A DNA stretch of 30,683 nucleotides from Nemertoderma westbladi (GCA_032718475.1 JAUCBJ010005436.1:1-30683); one strand, 5' to 3'; shown: positions 17,625 through 27,163, counted from the first letter of the stretch. Numbers and translations: made by a program. Notes: a model not told the origin generated them from the letters alone.

Positions 17625-18110
17625 ACTAGGTACGCAGTTAGTAGGCAGAAGTTGGTTAAGAGGTACGTAATACCTAGAGTCAGTTAGTTAGGAGGTACGT
17701 AGTACCGTCAGTTAGTTAGTTAGTTAGGAGGTACCTAGTACCGTTAGTTAGAGAGTTAGAGGGTACGTAGTACCGCTAGTTACTTAGACGGTTAGAGGGT
17801 ACGTAGTACCGCTAGTTAGTTAGAGAGTTAGAGGGTACGCAGTACCGCTAGTTAGTTAGAGAGTTAGAGGGTACGTAGTACCGCTAGTTAGTTAGAGAGT
17901 TAGAGGGTACGTAGTACCGCTAGTTGGTTAGAGAGTTAGAAGGTACGTAGTACCGCTAGTTAGTTAGAGAGTTAGAAGGTACGTAGTACCGCTAGTTAGT
18001 TAGAGAGTTAGAGGGTACGTAGTACCGCTAGTTAGTTAGAGAGTTAGAGGGTACGTAGTACCGCTAGTTAGTTAGAGAGTTAGAGGGTACGTAGTACCGT
18101 TAGTTAGAGA
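17625..18110 (+). repeat. 36-bp tandem repeat array, about 14 units
   Basis: Regular units of 36 bp (for example starts at 17834, 17870 and 17906) each contain GGTAC-GTA-GTACC, a 5-bp stem with a 3-nt loop, joined by a GTTAG/GAGAG-rich part. Units at the left edge are more diverged and of varied length, and the central ones are almost identical. Units are head to tail without spacers. No protein frame fits it. Location is between pol and the accessory module of element B. Confidence 0.9.
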
Positions 18111-18588
18111 GAGAGAGTAAGAGGTAGAAGGGTATATAGGATATAGATATTAGTTAGCAGTTAGTAGCGAGAGGGGGGCATATGAGTACAGCTGGGTAAA
18201 TCGTGTGGCCACACGACGCATACTGCTGTACTGCACAGGCCCACAGAGTAGGCCAGAATGTGGATTAGAGAATAGAATAATCCATAGGCAATAGTGAGTA
18301 GTAGGACAGTAGAATTAAAACTAAAATAAATAGAATAGGGCTGAAAGTTACAAATTGTGGCAACACTAGGAAAGTTATTCTGGAACATAATAAAAGTAAC
18401 GGACAGAAATCGAAATTAGGGTGTATTTATTAGCTTCAAAATTAATTAGTAATAATTTAGGCTAAAAGGGCGCAGTTAAGTAAGAAATAGGCCATTATCG
18501 GACCGTACAGAACATCTTAGATACATCACTCATCTGTATTGCGCCTTGGTAAGGCACCACCTTACAGGTGAGCGAGTGAGTGTTCGGA
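18111..18588 (+). other. Spacer upstream of the accessory module
   Basis: No gene is seen. Just before the ATG at 18589 there is a small inverted repeat, GTAAGG-CACCA-CCTTAC (18549-18565), followed by AG-GTGAGC. It contains both an acceptor-like TTACAG and a donor-like GTGAGC. A spliced subgenomic RNA could enter the accessory frames here, but this is only a suggestion. Confidence 0.35.
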
Positions 18589-19314
18589 ATGGCGAGCAAA
18601 TTGATCAGAAAGAGAAAGGCGGAGTCAGGAGGAATGGAGATACTGGTGGATTTCACCGAGAGGCACCCGGAAGAGAAGACGAGAGGATACTACGAGAGGT
18701 TGGAAAGGGGTCACGCGGCACGAGCGCTGCAGGATCATTTCCGGGAGATGCACGAACAGCGGCTGGTCGGGACCTACGGGACGCTGTTGCTGGACAACGC
18801 GATCTTCCAACACTTCCACTACGTGGTGAAAGGGGACGAGGCGAAGTTTGGGATTCCGAAGTACCCGAGGGAATCACCGAGAAAGGACTGGAAGAGATTC
18901 ATAGAGTCCATCAACAGGGGAGGATATATGATCCTAGACGACGAGGGAACCGTGGAAGACGAGGCGGGTTCGAGACGAGGATCGGCGGGGTCGGCCAGGA
19001 CCATACTCCTACATTTGGCCGCGCCAAATGGGGACATCTTCCTATTCGATCTAGGAACGTATGGGAAGAAGGACGGGCCGAAATTGAACCGGTTGCCGAA
19101 AGCGGTACAAGTCTTGGTAAGAGAGAAGTCGACGACGAAAGTGGGATCGGCGATTCGCGAGGATGCGGAGAGGATCATCGGTCCGGACGCCACCAACCTC
19201 CTGGATATGCAGAAGGTCTTTATGGCTATGACGGCACCGGATGGGTTGGGGGTAGTCGAAAACACAGGCCAATGCGGGGCGGTGGCAATGGGCCAATTAT
19301 TGGCCCATGGATAA
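18589..19314 (+). CDS. Accessory ORF X, DEDD 3'-5' exonuclease-like protein
   Basis: The frame is 241 codons from ATG 18589 to TAA 19312-19314. An N-terminal helical part is followed by a stretch that follows the RNase D/Exd2 pattern: MILDDEGTVED (a DxE-like motif I), a hydrophobic strand then IFLFDLGTYG, and LPKAV...STTKVGSAIREDAERI, which matches the usual KVG-x-D motif II. A clear third motif (YxxxD or HxxxD) is not visible, so it may be degenerate, inactive, or a convergent resemblance. Such nucleases trim RNA or DNA 3' ends. The stop overlaps the start of the next frame as TAATG. I know of no standard BEL/Pao gene of this kind. Confidence 0.45.
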   Translation: MASKLIRKRKAESGGMEILVDFTERHPEEKTRGYYERLERGHAARALQDHFREMHEQRLVGTYGTLLLDNAIFQHFHYVVKGDEAKFGIPKYPRESPRKDWKRFIESINRGGYMILDDEGTVEDEAGSRRGSAGSARTILLHLAAPNGDIFLFDLGTYGKKDGPKLNRLPKAVQVLVREKSTTKVGSAIREDAERIIGPDATNLLDMQKVFMAMTAPDGLGVVENTGQCGAVAMGQLLAHG

Positions 19315-19757
19315 TGATAAGTTTGCTTAACTTATTCATGACCGTGGTTATCGAGAGGGAACCAGCAGCATTTCTGTTATCGGGATCACCCCTAAGCTAT
19401 AGGAGAGCCTTTAAAGTGGCCTTCAACGGTCTGGTAGACCACCCGGGGCTGAAGGGCGAGTCGGTGTACTACAACAGCCGACATCTGGTAGACGGGGAGA
19501 CAGATACGCCGTATCAGAGATGGGAGCAGCTAGAGACGGATAGACGAGAAGTAAAGCGACTGGAAGAAGTCGCTAGACGGGAGAGGATAGAAGCAGAGGA
19601 GAGGGAAGAGGAGGCCAGGACGCAGAGTTACGGCTTCGAGGAACAGGCAGGCCTAGACGAACTTCATTGGACTTCGTCAGCGAGTTCGGGGGAGTCTCTA
19701 GGGCGAGAACTGGGATGTACGGTGGGATCACCGAAACAGTCGACGTCGGGGTTGTGA
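19314..19757 (+). CDS. Accessory ORF Y, coiled-coil protein
   Basis: The frame is 147 codons starting at the ATG of the TAATG overlap. The beginning (NLFMTVVIEREPAAFLLSG) reads like a continuation of the folded domain in ORF X; a Glu/Arg-rich helix, probably coiled coil, follows (about 19520-19620). ORF Y could be translated by reinitiation, or X and Y could be one protein split by a frameshift. The last 30 or so residues are Ser-rich. From about 19667 another register is also open and reads plausibly, so an additional frame change there cannot be excluded. It ends with TGA TAG directly before ORF Z, in the same register. Confidence 0.4.
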   Translation: MISLLNLFMTVVIEREPAAFLLSGSPLSYRRAFKVAFNGLVDHPGLKGESVYYNSRHLVDGETDTPYQRWEQLETDRREVKRLEEVARRERIEAEEREEEARTQSYGFEEQAGLDELHWTSSASSGESLGRELGCTVGSPKQSTSGL

Positions 19758-19760
19758 TAG

Positions 19761-20972
19761 ATGCCCATACCAGTGGGCGCCGAAGGCGACCAACCGCCAA
19801 GGAAGTTAAGGGAACTAGAGGGATGGAGAGCTACGGGCGAGAGCCAAGGCCGGAAGGGACATAGTGGATTCATCGGGATACCGGGGTTGAAGCCACTGCC
19901 AGAGGAGGAGGAGGACGACGACGAGTTCGGAGAAATGCCGCCCATCGAGAGGATAGGCCACTCGGACACGGACTGGGTTGGCGGTAGGGTGGTGACGGCC
20001 AGTGGGGCGAGGGCCTTCTGGAACAGATCCGGCAAGCGGACCTGGGTGCACGAGGAGCCGGCGATGGATTTCGCGGGGAGCACTATCAGGTTGGGCGAGC
20101 AACCGGGGACGGCACCACGGATAGTATTCGGGGAGACGATGCCCGAGAGGGGCGGAGAGATCGACGTAGACAGAGACACCAACGTGGAGAAGTTTGCCTA
20201 CCAGCGACTCCACAGACCGCAGAGATCGCTTGGGATGAAGGACGACGTGGGGCGGGAGACATTGGTACTCGGCTGCGACTACTGTGGCAGGCAGACCCAC
20301 CAGGAAAGGAGCTGCTTGTACCGGTTCCAAAAGGGAACCTTTTGTCTCTACTGCCGAGAGCCGAGCCACAGGATGGGGGCGTGTCCACGGTTGCATAACC
20401 GATGTCCAAAGTGCAACTTTCGGGGACACTTCGGACGCCAGTGCGACTGGATGGACGATGAGGAGAAGTTCAGGAGAATCGAGGAGTGGGCCGACATCGG
20501 GGCTATGACGCGCCAGCGCATGAAGGCCCAGGAGTTCAAGTGGGGTTTCTTCCTTATCAATCAGGAGGCTCACATGGAAATCATAAAGCGGAGGCTACCG
20601 TTTACCTATCAAGAGGTAGCAACGGCGGCGTCGTATGCCGGAGTGATGAACACACAAAGATATTTGGACAGGTGGACGCCACAGAACCGAGGGGAGTTTA
20701 GGGATTTCTTGGCGGAGCACGTGCCGCAAGCAATGAAAATGATCCTATGGGACGCCACCAGAGGGAGACAACAGGGCCACTCTGAGGGGCCACCGGTGAA
20801 GCGATATCGGGCACTAATAACACCAGCGCCCAAGGAGCCAACAACCGGAATCAGCAGGGAGGTGGCGGCAAAAGTCCGAAAGCAGAAAGCGGACCCCAGA
20901 GGAGCGGTGGTAACCAAGAAACGACCCAGGGAAGAGGACGCCAGGGGGAACTACCCCCAGAGGAACAGATAG
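19761..20972 (+). CDS. Accessory ORF Z, triple CCHC zinc-knuckle protein
   Basis: The frame is 403 codons from an ATG right after the tandem stops of ORF Y. An acidic patch (EEEEDDDEFGE, about 19905-19935) and a Gly-rich middle lead into three CX2CX4HX4C knuckles at about 20274-20454: CDYC...H...C, CLYC...H...C and CPKC...H...C. A helical region and a basic C-terminal tail follow. Zinc knuckles of this type bind single-stranded nucleic acid, as in gag nucleocapsids. Element B already has its own gag knuckle, so this is a second, separate nucleic acid-binding protein. With ORF X it may form an RNA-processing or chaperone pair. No envelope features (signal peptide, membrane segment) are seen. 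Confidence 0.7.
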   Translation: MPIPVGAEGDQPPRKLRELEGWRATGESQGRKGHSGFIGIPGLKPLPEEEEDDDEFGEMPPIERIGHSDTDWVGGRVVTASGARAFWNRSGKRTWVHEEPAMDFAGSTIRLGEQPGTAPRIVFGETMPERGGEIDVDRDTNVEKFAYQRLHRPQRSLGMKDDVGRETLVLGCDYCGRQTHQERSCLYRFQKGTFCLYCREPSHRMGACPRLHNRCPKCNFRGHFGRQCDWMDDEEKFRRIEEWADIGAMTRQRMKAQEFKWGFFLINQEAHMEIIKRRLPFTYQEVATAASYAGVMNTQRYLDRWTPQNRGEFRDFLAEHVPQAMKMILWDATRGRQQGHSEGPPVKRYRALITPAPKEPTTGISREVAAKVRKQKADPRGAVVTKKRPREEDARGNYPQRNR

Positions 20973-21644
20973 GTTCCTAGGGCCGGGGGGAGAGGAACTG
21001 AGACTTGAATGTGGTACGCCTGGAAGGCGCCGCGTGGGACGTACGAACTATTAAGTATAAATCAAGCTGATGCAAATAATTAAATAAGTGCAATTATATG
21101 TACATACGTAGTGATCAGTAGTTTAGCAATAAAAATATACGTTTGGAGTAAGTACTATAGTCATACAACCTTTCTCAATTAGCTACTGGGACTGGGGGGA
21201 TAACTGACTATGGCACTATGGACGAGACACCAGACGATTTCACACTTCTTGAGTGCGACGGCACAAGAGGGGGGGAGATTCGTCAGAAGGGATGAGATAG
21301 TCGAAGTGGGGTTGAGGGACGGAGTAATGGTGCGAAGTGCGGAGAGGCTGCAGACGCAATTCTAGTGTGGGGGGGAGAATAAGAGGCTGAGTGAGGGATG
21401 AGGAGGTCCGAGGGTTTGAGAGAGTTAGGGTGAGAGTGGAGAAGAGATAGGGCGAAAGTGTTGGGGAAACAAAAGTCGCATGAGAGATGAGCGTGATCGG
21501 CCCGACATGGGACGCCAGGCATATAGGGTAGCGTTATCATACCCATAGGGAGCGGCCTGGAAAGCCGGCTCCGAGAGAAAAGAATTCCACCCCTCACCCG
21601 ATACTAGATCGGGATCCAGCGGGATTGTAGCGCACTTAAGGTGG
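20973..21644 (+). other. 3' untranslated region of element B
   Basis: Mostly noncoding. An AATAAA occurs at 21128-21133 in an AT-rich patch that could end the accessory transcript. G-rich tracts follow from about 21190. Apart from the small frame at 21210-21365 I see no gene. Confidence 0.5.
21210..21365 (+). CDS. Small open frame, 51 codons, doubtful
   Basis: It starts at ATG 21210 and ends at TAG 21363-21365. The product has a reasonable mixed composition, with Arg, Val and Glu in its second half (GGRFVRRDEIVEVGLRDG). Its context is the untranslated region before the polypurine tract. No family is recognised, and chance is a fair explanation. Confidence 0.2.
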   Translation: MALWTRHQTISHFLSATAQEGGRFVRRDEIVEVGLRDGVMVRSAERLQTQF

Positions 21645-21681
21645 ATGCTATCTTCTCACCGGGAAGATAGCATGGGGGGAG
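21645..21681 (+). promoter_or_regulatory. Perfect 11-bp hairpin abutting the polypurine tract
   Basis: ATGCTATCTTC (21645-21655), loop TCACCGG, then GAAGATAGCAT (21663-21673) form a perfect stem. It is followed at once by GGGGGGAG (21674-21681), the polypurine tract, and then the TG of the 3' LTR. The tract primes plus-strand DNA synthesis in LTR elements. The stem next to it is unexpected. Confidence 0.85.
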
Positions 21682-22238
21682 TGTTAGCTTATTCAATCCC
21701 GCTAACACCCCATAAAGTTAAGCCGATAAGCATTATTGGGGGCCACGAGGTTGGGTAATCACCAACTCGTGTCACCCCAATAAAATGGGAAGGAGAAACA
21801 CAATGAGGGTCAGGGGCCAAACCCCTAACCCAGAGAGAACAGGTGGAGTGAACGGCAACACTCCAAAGGGCGCCAACAAGGGTATCAACCAATCAGAGGG
21901 GGGAAAGGCATCGATTAGGTAGAGTAACAAGGCCAACCGTGCAATATAGCCAGTTGGCAGTAATCATATCAGTTCAGTTATCTCAGTATCATATTGGTGC
22001 TAGTTAGGTTAGTTAGTATAGCTAGGGAAGGACCGGGACTTTAATTACCGTATCCCGCCTTCCGTGTGCGACAACATTATTCATATACCTATATCTATAT
22101 ACCCTATATCTATATATCCGTACAACCGATTATTATATACGACGAATGACAGGAACTCCTTTTACCTTTCATACACACGGCGGGGACGCGTGAACTAAAC
22201 AACCGGATAAACCGAGATCCTTCCTGGATCCCGTCACA
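21682..22238 (+). repeat. 3' LTR of element B (557 bp)
   Basis: It matches 5572-6128 along its whole length with 7 substitutions and no indels, begins TGTTAG and ends CACA. The low divergence means the insertion is fairly recent on the scale of neutral change. Confidence 0.95.
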
Positions 22239-22243
22239 CCTAA
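22239..22243. repeat. Target-site duplication of element B, right copy (CCTAA)
   Basis: It is identical to 5567-5571 and directly follows the LTR end. Confidence 0.92.
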
Positions 22244-22290
22244 TCCGACAAATATCTAGGGACTCCATAACATAACAACATACGGAGGGG
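22244..22290 (+). pseudogene. Continuation of element A after the insertion of B
   Basis: When the frame at 5571 is carried across the insertion it gives about 13 more codons (from ATC CGA CAA) to a TAA. It then meets a purine-rich GGAGGGGG (about 22283-22290) followed by TGTGTGAC. This could be the polypurine tract and 3' LTR start of element A, but the sequence after it does not match the LTR-like region at 1-1137. Confidence 0.45.
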
Positions 22291-22796
22291 GTGTGTGACT
22301 ATATTATTTTATATTTGTTTTTTATTATTTTATATTTATGTACGTATTATTATGTAATTTTATTATAATCGTTTTCTTTAATTTTGTTTAGTAGAATGTT
22401 CTTTTAGCGATTATTTAGTAGATTAGTGCAATATATTACTTAAGTACTTATATATTATATATTTAGTGTGACGGCAAGAAATAATTATTTTTCTCTTTCC
22501 TTACTGTCCGTATCATATTATAAATACGTGACTACAGTAAGATGAAATCTCCGTACTTATTAAAGTACAATAAAGCTCCTACTATATTCAAGCATTATTG
22601 GTAAGCAGAGTATTAGGAATGCAAAGTTCAGATCCTCGTGTCTCGGCTAAACCAAGCTCTGGGTAGACCTTGGAAACGACTTGCCTCTTCTCACTGACAT
22701 TGCTTCGTGCGATATTGCTCTCATACCGTATATTAAATAATACATATAGTAGTGTGATGTCCCTTTAACAGTAGCGTAAAACGCAAAATAAATCTG

Positions 22797-23140
22797 AAAA
22801 TCTAAAAATTTTGACCATCTGTAATTCTAGTCGATTAAGATATCGTGGCACCCACCGATATACTTAAAAGACAAAATTTAGAATCAGTGGTTAACGTCCC
22901 CAGACAAGTTCTGGAATAAATAGGTGCCCATCTTAAATATTATATAATTAATATTTATAAAAATCTATAAATCAAAATCTGTTAAAATTTAGATCCTTTG
23001 GAATTATAGTCCATTAAGATATTGTAGCACTTACCGATACTCTTAAAGGGACAAAATTCCTAAAATTAAGGATCCTCGTCCCCAGACATGTTCTGGAATA
23101 AAATTGTGTCTATTTAATATTAAATAATAAAATTACGGGA
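22797..23140. repeat. Two tandem copies of an approximately 180-bp repeat
   Basis: Copies at about 22797-22970 and 22974-23140 share the order: ATTAAGATAT-GT-GCAC, ACCGATA, GACAAAATT, then GTCCCCAGACA-GTTCTGGAATAAA. The copies differ at many sites. Confidence 0.75.
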
Positions 23141-23221
23141 ATAAATTTAAATTCATCTCTTTTAATGAATTTGATAAATTGTTATTAGCAAGTCGTTAGA
23201 CTTGATTACTGTAAGAATTGT

Positions 23222-23264
23222 TGACTGACTGGCTGGCTGACTGACTGACTGGCTGGCTGGCTGA
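23222..23264. repeat. TGAC/TGGC tetranucleotide microsatellite
   Basis: A run of TGAC and TGGC units is followed by a sequence starting ATCTACAGCC with an AACGATTTTGATGAAATTTTCA block. Tetranucleotide runs next to such a block recur in repeats of many invertebrate genomes, so this is probably part of an interspersed repeat. Confidence 0.6.
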
Positions 23265-24894
23265 TCTACAGCCAAAACTACTCTAACGATTTTGATGAAA
23301 TTTTCACAGCATCTAGATACCGCGATTCTAAGGTCCCTGGCATGATCGGCTACTCCGTCCATAGCCTCTGGGCTCGAAAAATAGAGATAAACGAAAAAAA
23401 CGCCATAGGCGCAATGGTAAAATATCACCCATGACAGCTGGTGTCCTGATGAAAAATGGCTTATGTAATGCAATTCTACACAAGGCTTAGTATTAAATCG
23501 ATGAGGTTGCCAAGAGTATTATACTTAGTACACCCATACTGTTTGTTTAGGCCCTACCAACCACTCTGTGCAAACAAACATCAACTGGTTGGTTTGCTAT
23601 TCTATAGGGAGCCACCTAACAAGGAAGTACATACAGTGCCAACTTTATAATCATTCACTGGGTTAGCCGGCTATTACAGCCTCAGCTGAATAACTCTTCC
23701 CAATGCTTTCTATGGCGATCTACAAGGTTACTCTCTCTTCTATGTTAATTGACGTGTAAGCTGATTGACTGTTAGTTACACAGTGTGTTGGGTACTATTG
23801 GATTGCACTGTATTTATAATAATAATTGTTTTATTTTTAAATCTTTCGGCCAACATTAATTCTGTGGAGGCAGTATGCTTATAAGGTGGAATGTTTACTC
23901 AGCCTCATACTGATACTGTGTAAGGCTAACACTAACATTATAGTTTGAAATATATATATCACTGCTTATTATCTGTATCAGGATACACACTGTGGCATTC
24001 TAAATGTTTTATACTGTAGGTGATTGACATTGTGCAAGCTGAATGACTGTTAGTTCTTTCAGACCATAGCCAAACATTGTTGAGGGAATTTAGTTTAGTT
24101 CACTCTACTGTGCCATTCAACTGAATGAATTTGAGCAATTGCCAAATTACAGAGTGGGATCTCTCTCTGACCATAGGTAAATAGCCCTTCCATTCTGACC
24201 ATAGGTAAACATTGTTGAGGGAATTTATATTTGATTGATGACTTCCGACTTGCTTAACGGCGTCTTGACGCCGTCTCTAGTTTTATACAATTTATAACAT
24301 TCCCAAAATTCCATTAATTAATAGATCATGGGAGCGGAGATTCACCCTATTGAGTGTATTAGTGTGCGAGAATCTCCAATATATAGTCAATAGCCGATAA
24401 AATTCATAAAATCATATATAAAGAGGGATATTGACAATTAAAGAATTACTATTAAATAGCATCCCAGATCTGTATGCATGAGAATTACCCTAATTCTACT
24501 GCTAGCTTTCCATAATGTCACCATAGCAACAACCACGCTAGAATTAGAAGCGAGTTAACAGAACAATAAAAGCTTGCCCATTGAATAGCATACGGAATAA
24601 GTAGCACACCGCGAGTATCCAAGGATACACAATAACAACGTGACATTCTGGAAAGCACTTGACTAACGGACAAATGGCCCGAATGTGTGATAGAATGTGT
24701 ACAATTTGTGACAGTTACGTGGAATTTGTGCGTTTGTAGGTGAATGTTACTACTAAGGTGTGTTTACAGTAGCGAGTCGCAGTTGTGAAAGTAACCCTAA
24801 CTCTGCAGTAAGAACCTGAAGTAAATCTACGCCCTTGGGACGGACAGTGGAGTGACTTGTGCCGGTTGTCGTTGTCGTTGTGTAACTACTACGT

Positions 24895-26884
24895 TGGCGA
24901 AAAACACAGCGACGACGGTATATCGGCGCCGAGGATCTTGCACTGTCTGGGGGCTGAGAGGGGTAGGCGGCAAAGCTCGCTGGCCTAATTATAACTCATT
25001 ATAACATTGATAAACTCATATAGCAGATATGACTGAGTTGATAGAAGATGATCTTGGTATCAGGGAGCGATATACTCTACCTTTACAAGCGTTTGTTGAT
25101 AGCTTGATACGCGGCAACGCTAGTCCAACTACTACGAAGGACGATGGTCATTATATCGAACCGCCAATGTCCCAGGAACAACTCACGCATGAGTTGGACT
25201 ATAGAAAATTCACCGCTCGCTATACGCATCGTAATAGTATGTATATAGACTTCTTAACTACTGGTCATCCTATCGATTTACACGATACGGACGATGTAGA
25301 CACCGAAAGGGAAATGGTTTTATTTAAATATCATACCCAGCAGAAGCGGAACGATAAACTGAGACTCGAACACGATAATTCTATTCAAAACCGACTCGAA
25401 AGTGTAGGATGTTGAAGAGCTCGCTAGATATTCGCCAACCCTACCTGGCCGGATTAGGACGCGGTCTTCTAATATCGCCGTTTAACCCGTACAACCGTCC
25501 AGGCTTAACACCGATACAACCCGTCACCCAGGTGGAGGAGAGTGTTGTACGAAACGCTTTAGACGCTATTCTACAAAAGATCAGAAAAGAAACCTACGTT
25601 TGTTCAGATAAACTTAAATTGTAACAGCAAGTCCAAGCGGTAAATGGATTGGCTTTATCTCAGTTCGATCGGGAAATCCAGAATCTCTAGGACGATATCG
25701 AACTTGGACGACCCTATTATCTGCGAGAGTTTTTGGACGAACGTATCCAACGACAAGCGGAGGAAAATCAGCTCGAGGAGAAGCATATCGAAATGGACGA
25801 GACACCGGCCGTAACCCTAAACCTTCTGATGCAATTGTATTGCACCCTTCCCACAGGAGTTATAGCCCTCCTAGTAAAGTGGCTCGCCCCAAAGAGAAAA
25901 GGACTCTTGCTAGTCTCAAAAAACTGCGTAAATGCCATCCTCGCAAGAAAAACTAACTGTTTAGAGTATTCTTAGATTTTAGAAACTGTGATTTTTTATA
26001 TTTTATAGAATTAAATCCCATTTTCTGGGAGCGGTGTAAAGGCTTTTGCGGGATTGGCTAGTCATTTTTTCCCCGCGAAGTACTCTTTAGATGTTTTAAA
26101 GGACATAAAAGTCGTTTCCTTACTGTACCGGTATTTTAGTGGACATAAAAAGCTATTTTTCTGTATGTGTACTTTGGCGGACATAACTAGCAATCCTATG
26201 TCGCAATACGCCATAATACTCTCTACACAGTGTAGTTCAGATTACGACATCTATCAGCTGATTTGGTGTACTCGTGGAACTTTCTTTGTTCAGGCCCACT
26301 CTGTGCAATCACTCGACCAATCAGCGTGATTTTCAGTTTATTACACAGAGGCCTCCGGGAAATCGCGCAATGCATTACAGTTTATGTTTACCTTTTTCCT
26401 GACGCCACGAACATCGGCTGTGGAATAATTCTGTGTTTCAGACTTTAGCCAAACATTAGAACGGCTTGATTACCGGAACGTATAACTGTTACCATAACAA
26501 GCCAAGTCTTACGGTACCACCGTGCACTCAATGCATTATGGCCTTTCACCGCATTATTTTACTGCTATTTACTGTCGGTTATTAATTGTATCAGTTGATG
26601 GAATATTATTATATTTGGATAATATCGAGAAAGAATCATAAAAACCCCATCTTCTTGATATACTGAAGGTAAGAGACAGGTTACATATAGCAATTGCGAC
26701 TCATATTATATTGGTTTTGGAGTGAATCTAATGCTATTTCATAGGCACTACATGGGTCAATTGCTGTTCTCTTTATATGTGACTAAAATTAGTAAAGGTC
26801 GGCAGATTGGTATGCAGTATTGTGCGATAGAGTGCATGGTTTGACTGGTAACTAAGCATCTCCTAAAGAATGCGCCTTATACGT
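24895..26884 (+). repeat. Left arm of large imperfect palindrome
   Basis: Read inverted, this arm matches the right arm (27258-30683) in two blocks. The gene block 24895-25800 matches 29150-30683. The LTR-like block 26031-26884 matches 27258-28100. Point differences and indels are spread throughout, so this is not a simple assembly mirror. The match reaches the right window edge, so the palindrome continues outside. Confidence 0.85.
25029..25975 (+). pseudogene. Deleted copy of the unknown gene (left arm)
   Basis: The first 120 or so codons from ATG 25029 match the right-arm gene closely and retain its start. An extra base near 25405 shifts the frame. About 600 bp present in the right copy are then missing, with GAGC/GGGC-type microhomology at the junction (near 25420). 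The rest matches the C-terminal part, with stops at 25621 (TAA) and 25688 (TAG). After about 25800 the 3' end differs from the right copy. This copy cannot make the full protein. Confidence 0.8.
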
Positions 26885-27163
26885 GAATCATAAGCCATAC
26901 CGTTGTGTTTAGTATAAGTCATAACTCTGTTTACATAATTAAGGCGCCTAAAGGAACTGTTAATATTTCCCGAAAGTGAATAATATTTGTCAGAGATTAT
27001 ATATTAACGATCAATCGAATAATACAGTAGGCTTACAACGCAATAAGGTCAAGTCTTCCGAATCCAGTCTCCCGGGTATATCCAACGGGTGAATGGTCGC
27101 GCACTAGGCTGGCTTCGGCTAATGTAGTGTTTATTTGTATCAAATACTTGTCATAGGCTAAAG
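26031..27163 (-). mobile_element. LTR-like block, inverted, related to LTR of element A
   Basis: Read on the minus strand it follows window bases 1-1137 along the whole length, but with an extra segment of roughly 200 bp near its end. It also follows 27258-28100 over its inner part. It directly abuts the deleted gene copy, with the gene in opposite orientation. Confidence 0.75.

Larger units (their letters stand above)
5572..22238 (+). mobile_element. Element B, a 16.7-kb BEL/Pao LTR retrotransposon
   Basis: It is bounded by 557-bp LTRs and a 5-bp target duplication. The order is LTR, leader, gag with coiled coil, protease, RT, RNase H, integrase, a tail resembling DUF5641, accessory module, polypurine tract, LTR. 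Subtracting the nested non-LTR element leaves about 13.9 kb, large for this superfamily, whose members are usually well under 10 kb. The excess comes from a very long gag (6267 to about 12400 without the insert) and about 4.2 kb between pol and the 3' LTR. It is disrupted by the nested insertion, three in-frame stops in pol and frame changes at poly-G tracts, so this copy is unlikely to be autonomous. Confidence 0.93.
22291..24894. other. AT-rich stretch without a recognisable gene
   Basis: This is about 2.6 kb of low-GC DNA with no frame I can support. It holds the two-copy repeat of about 180 bp, a TGAC/TGGC microsatellite, a perfect small hairpin (ACGGCGTC-TT-GACGCCGT, 24257-24274), and three copies of a short motif like ACCATAG-AAACATTGTTGAGGGAATTT (near 24062, 24171 and 24196). 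It probably consists of decayed mobile sequence. Confidence 0.6.

Noticed and set aside
17625-18110. CRISPR-like array with 36-bp repeats
   Set aside because: The units are head to tail with no unique spacers and lie in a eukaryotic retrotransposon, so this is a tandem repeat.
18546-19310. Long open frame overlapping ORF X in another register (Arg/Gly-rich, starting near 18546)
   Set aside because: Its composition in this part is that of a GC-rich shadow frame and the exonuclease-like pattern is in the other register. Only its part after 19314 was accepted, as ORF Y.
23600-23690. Possible trace of a Ty3/Gypsy RT (SFTGLAGYY-like translation)
   Set aside because: Only about ten residues resemble the FLGLAGYY motif, with stops on both sides; this is too short to support.
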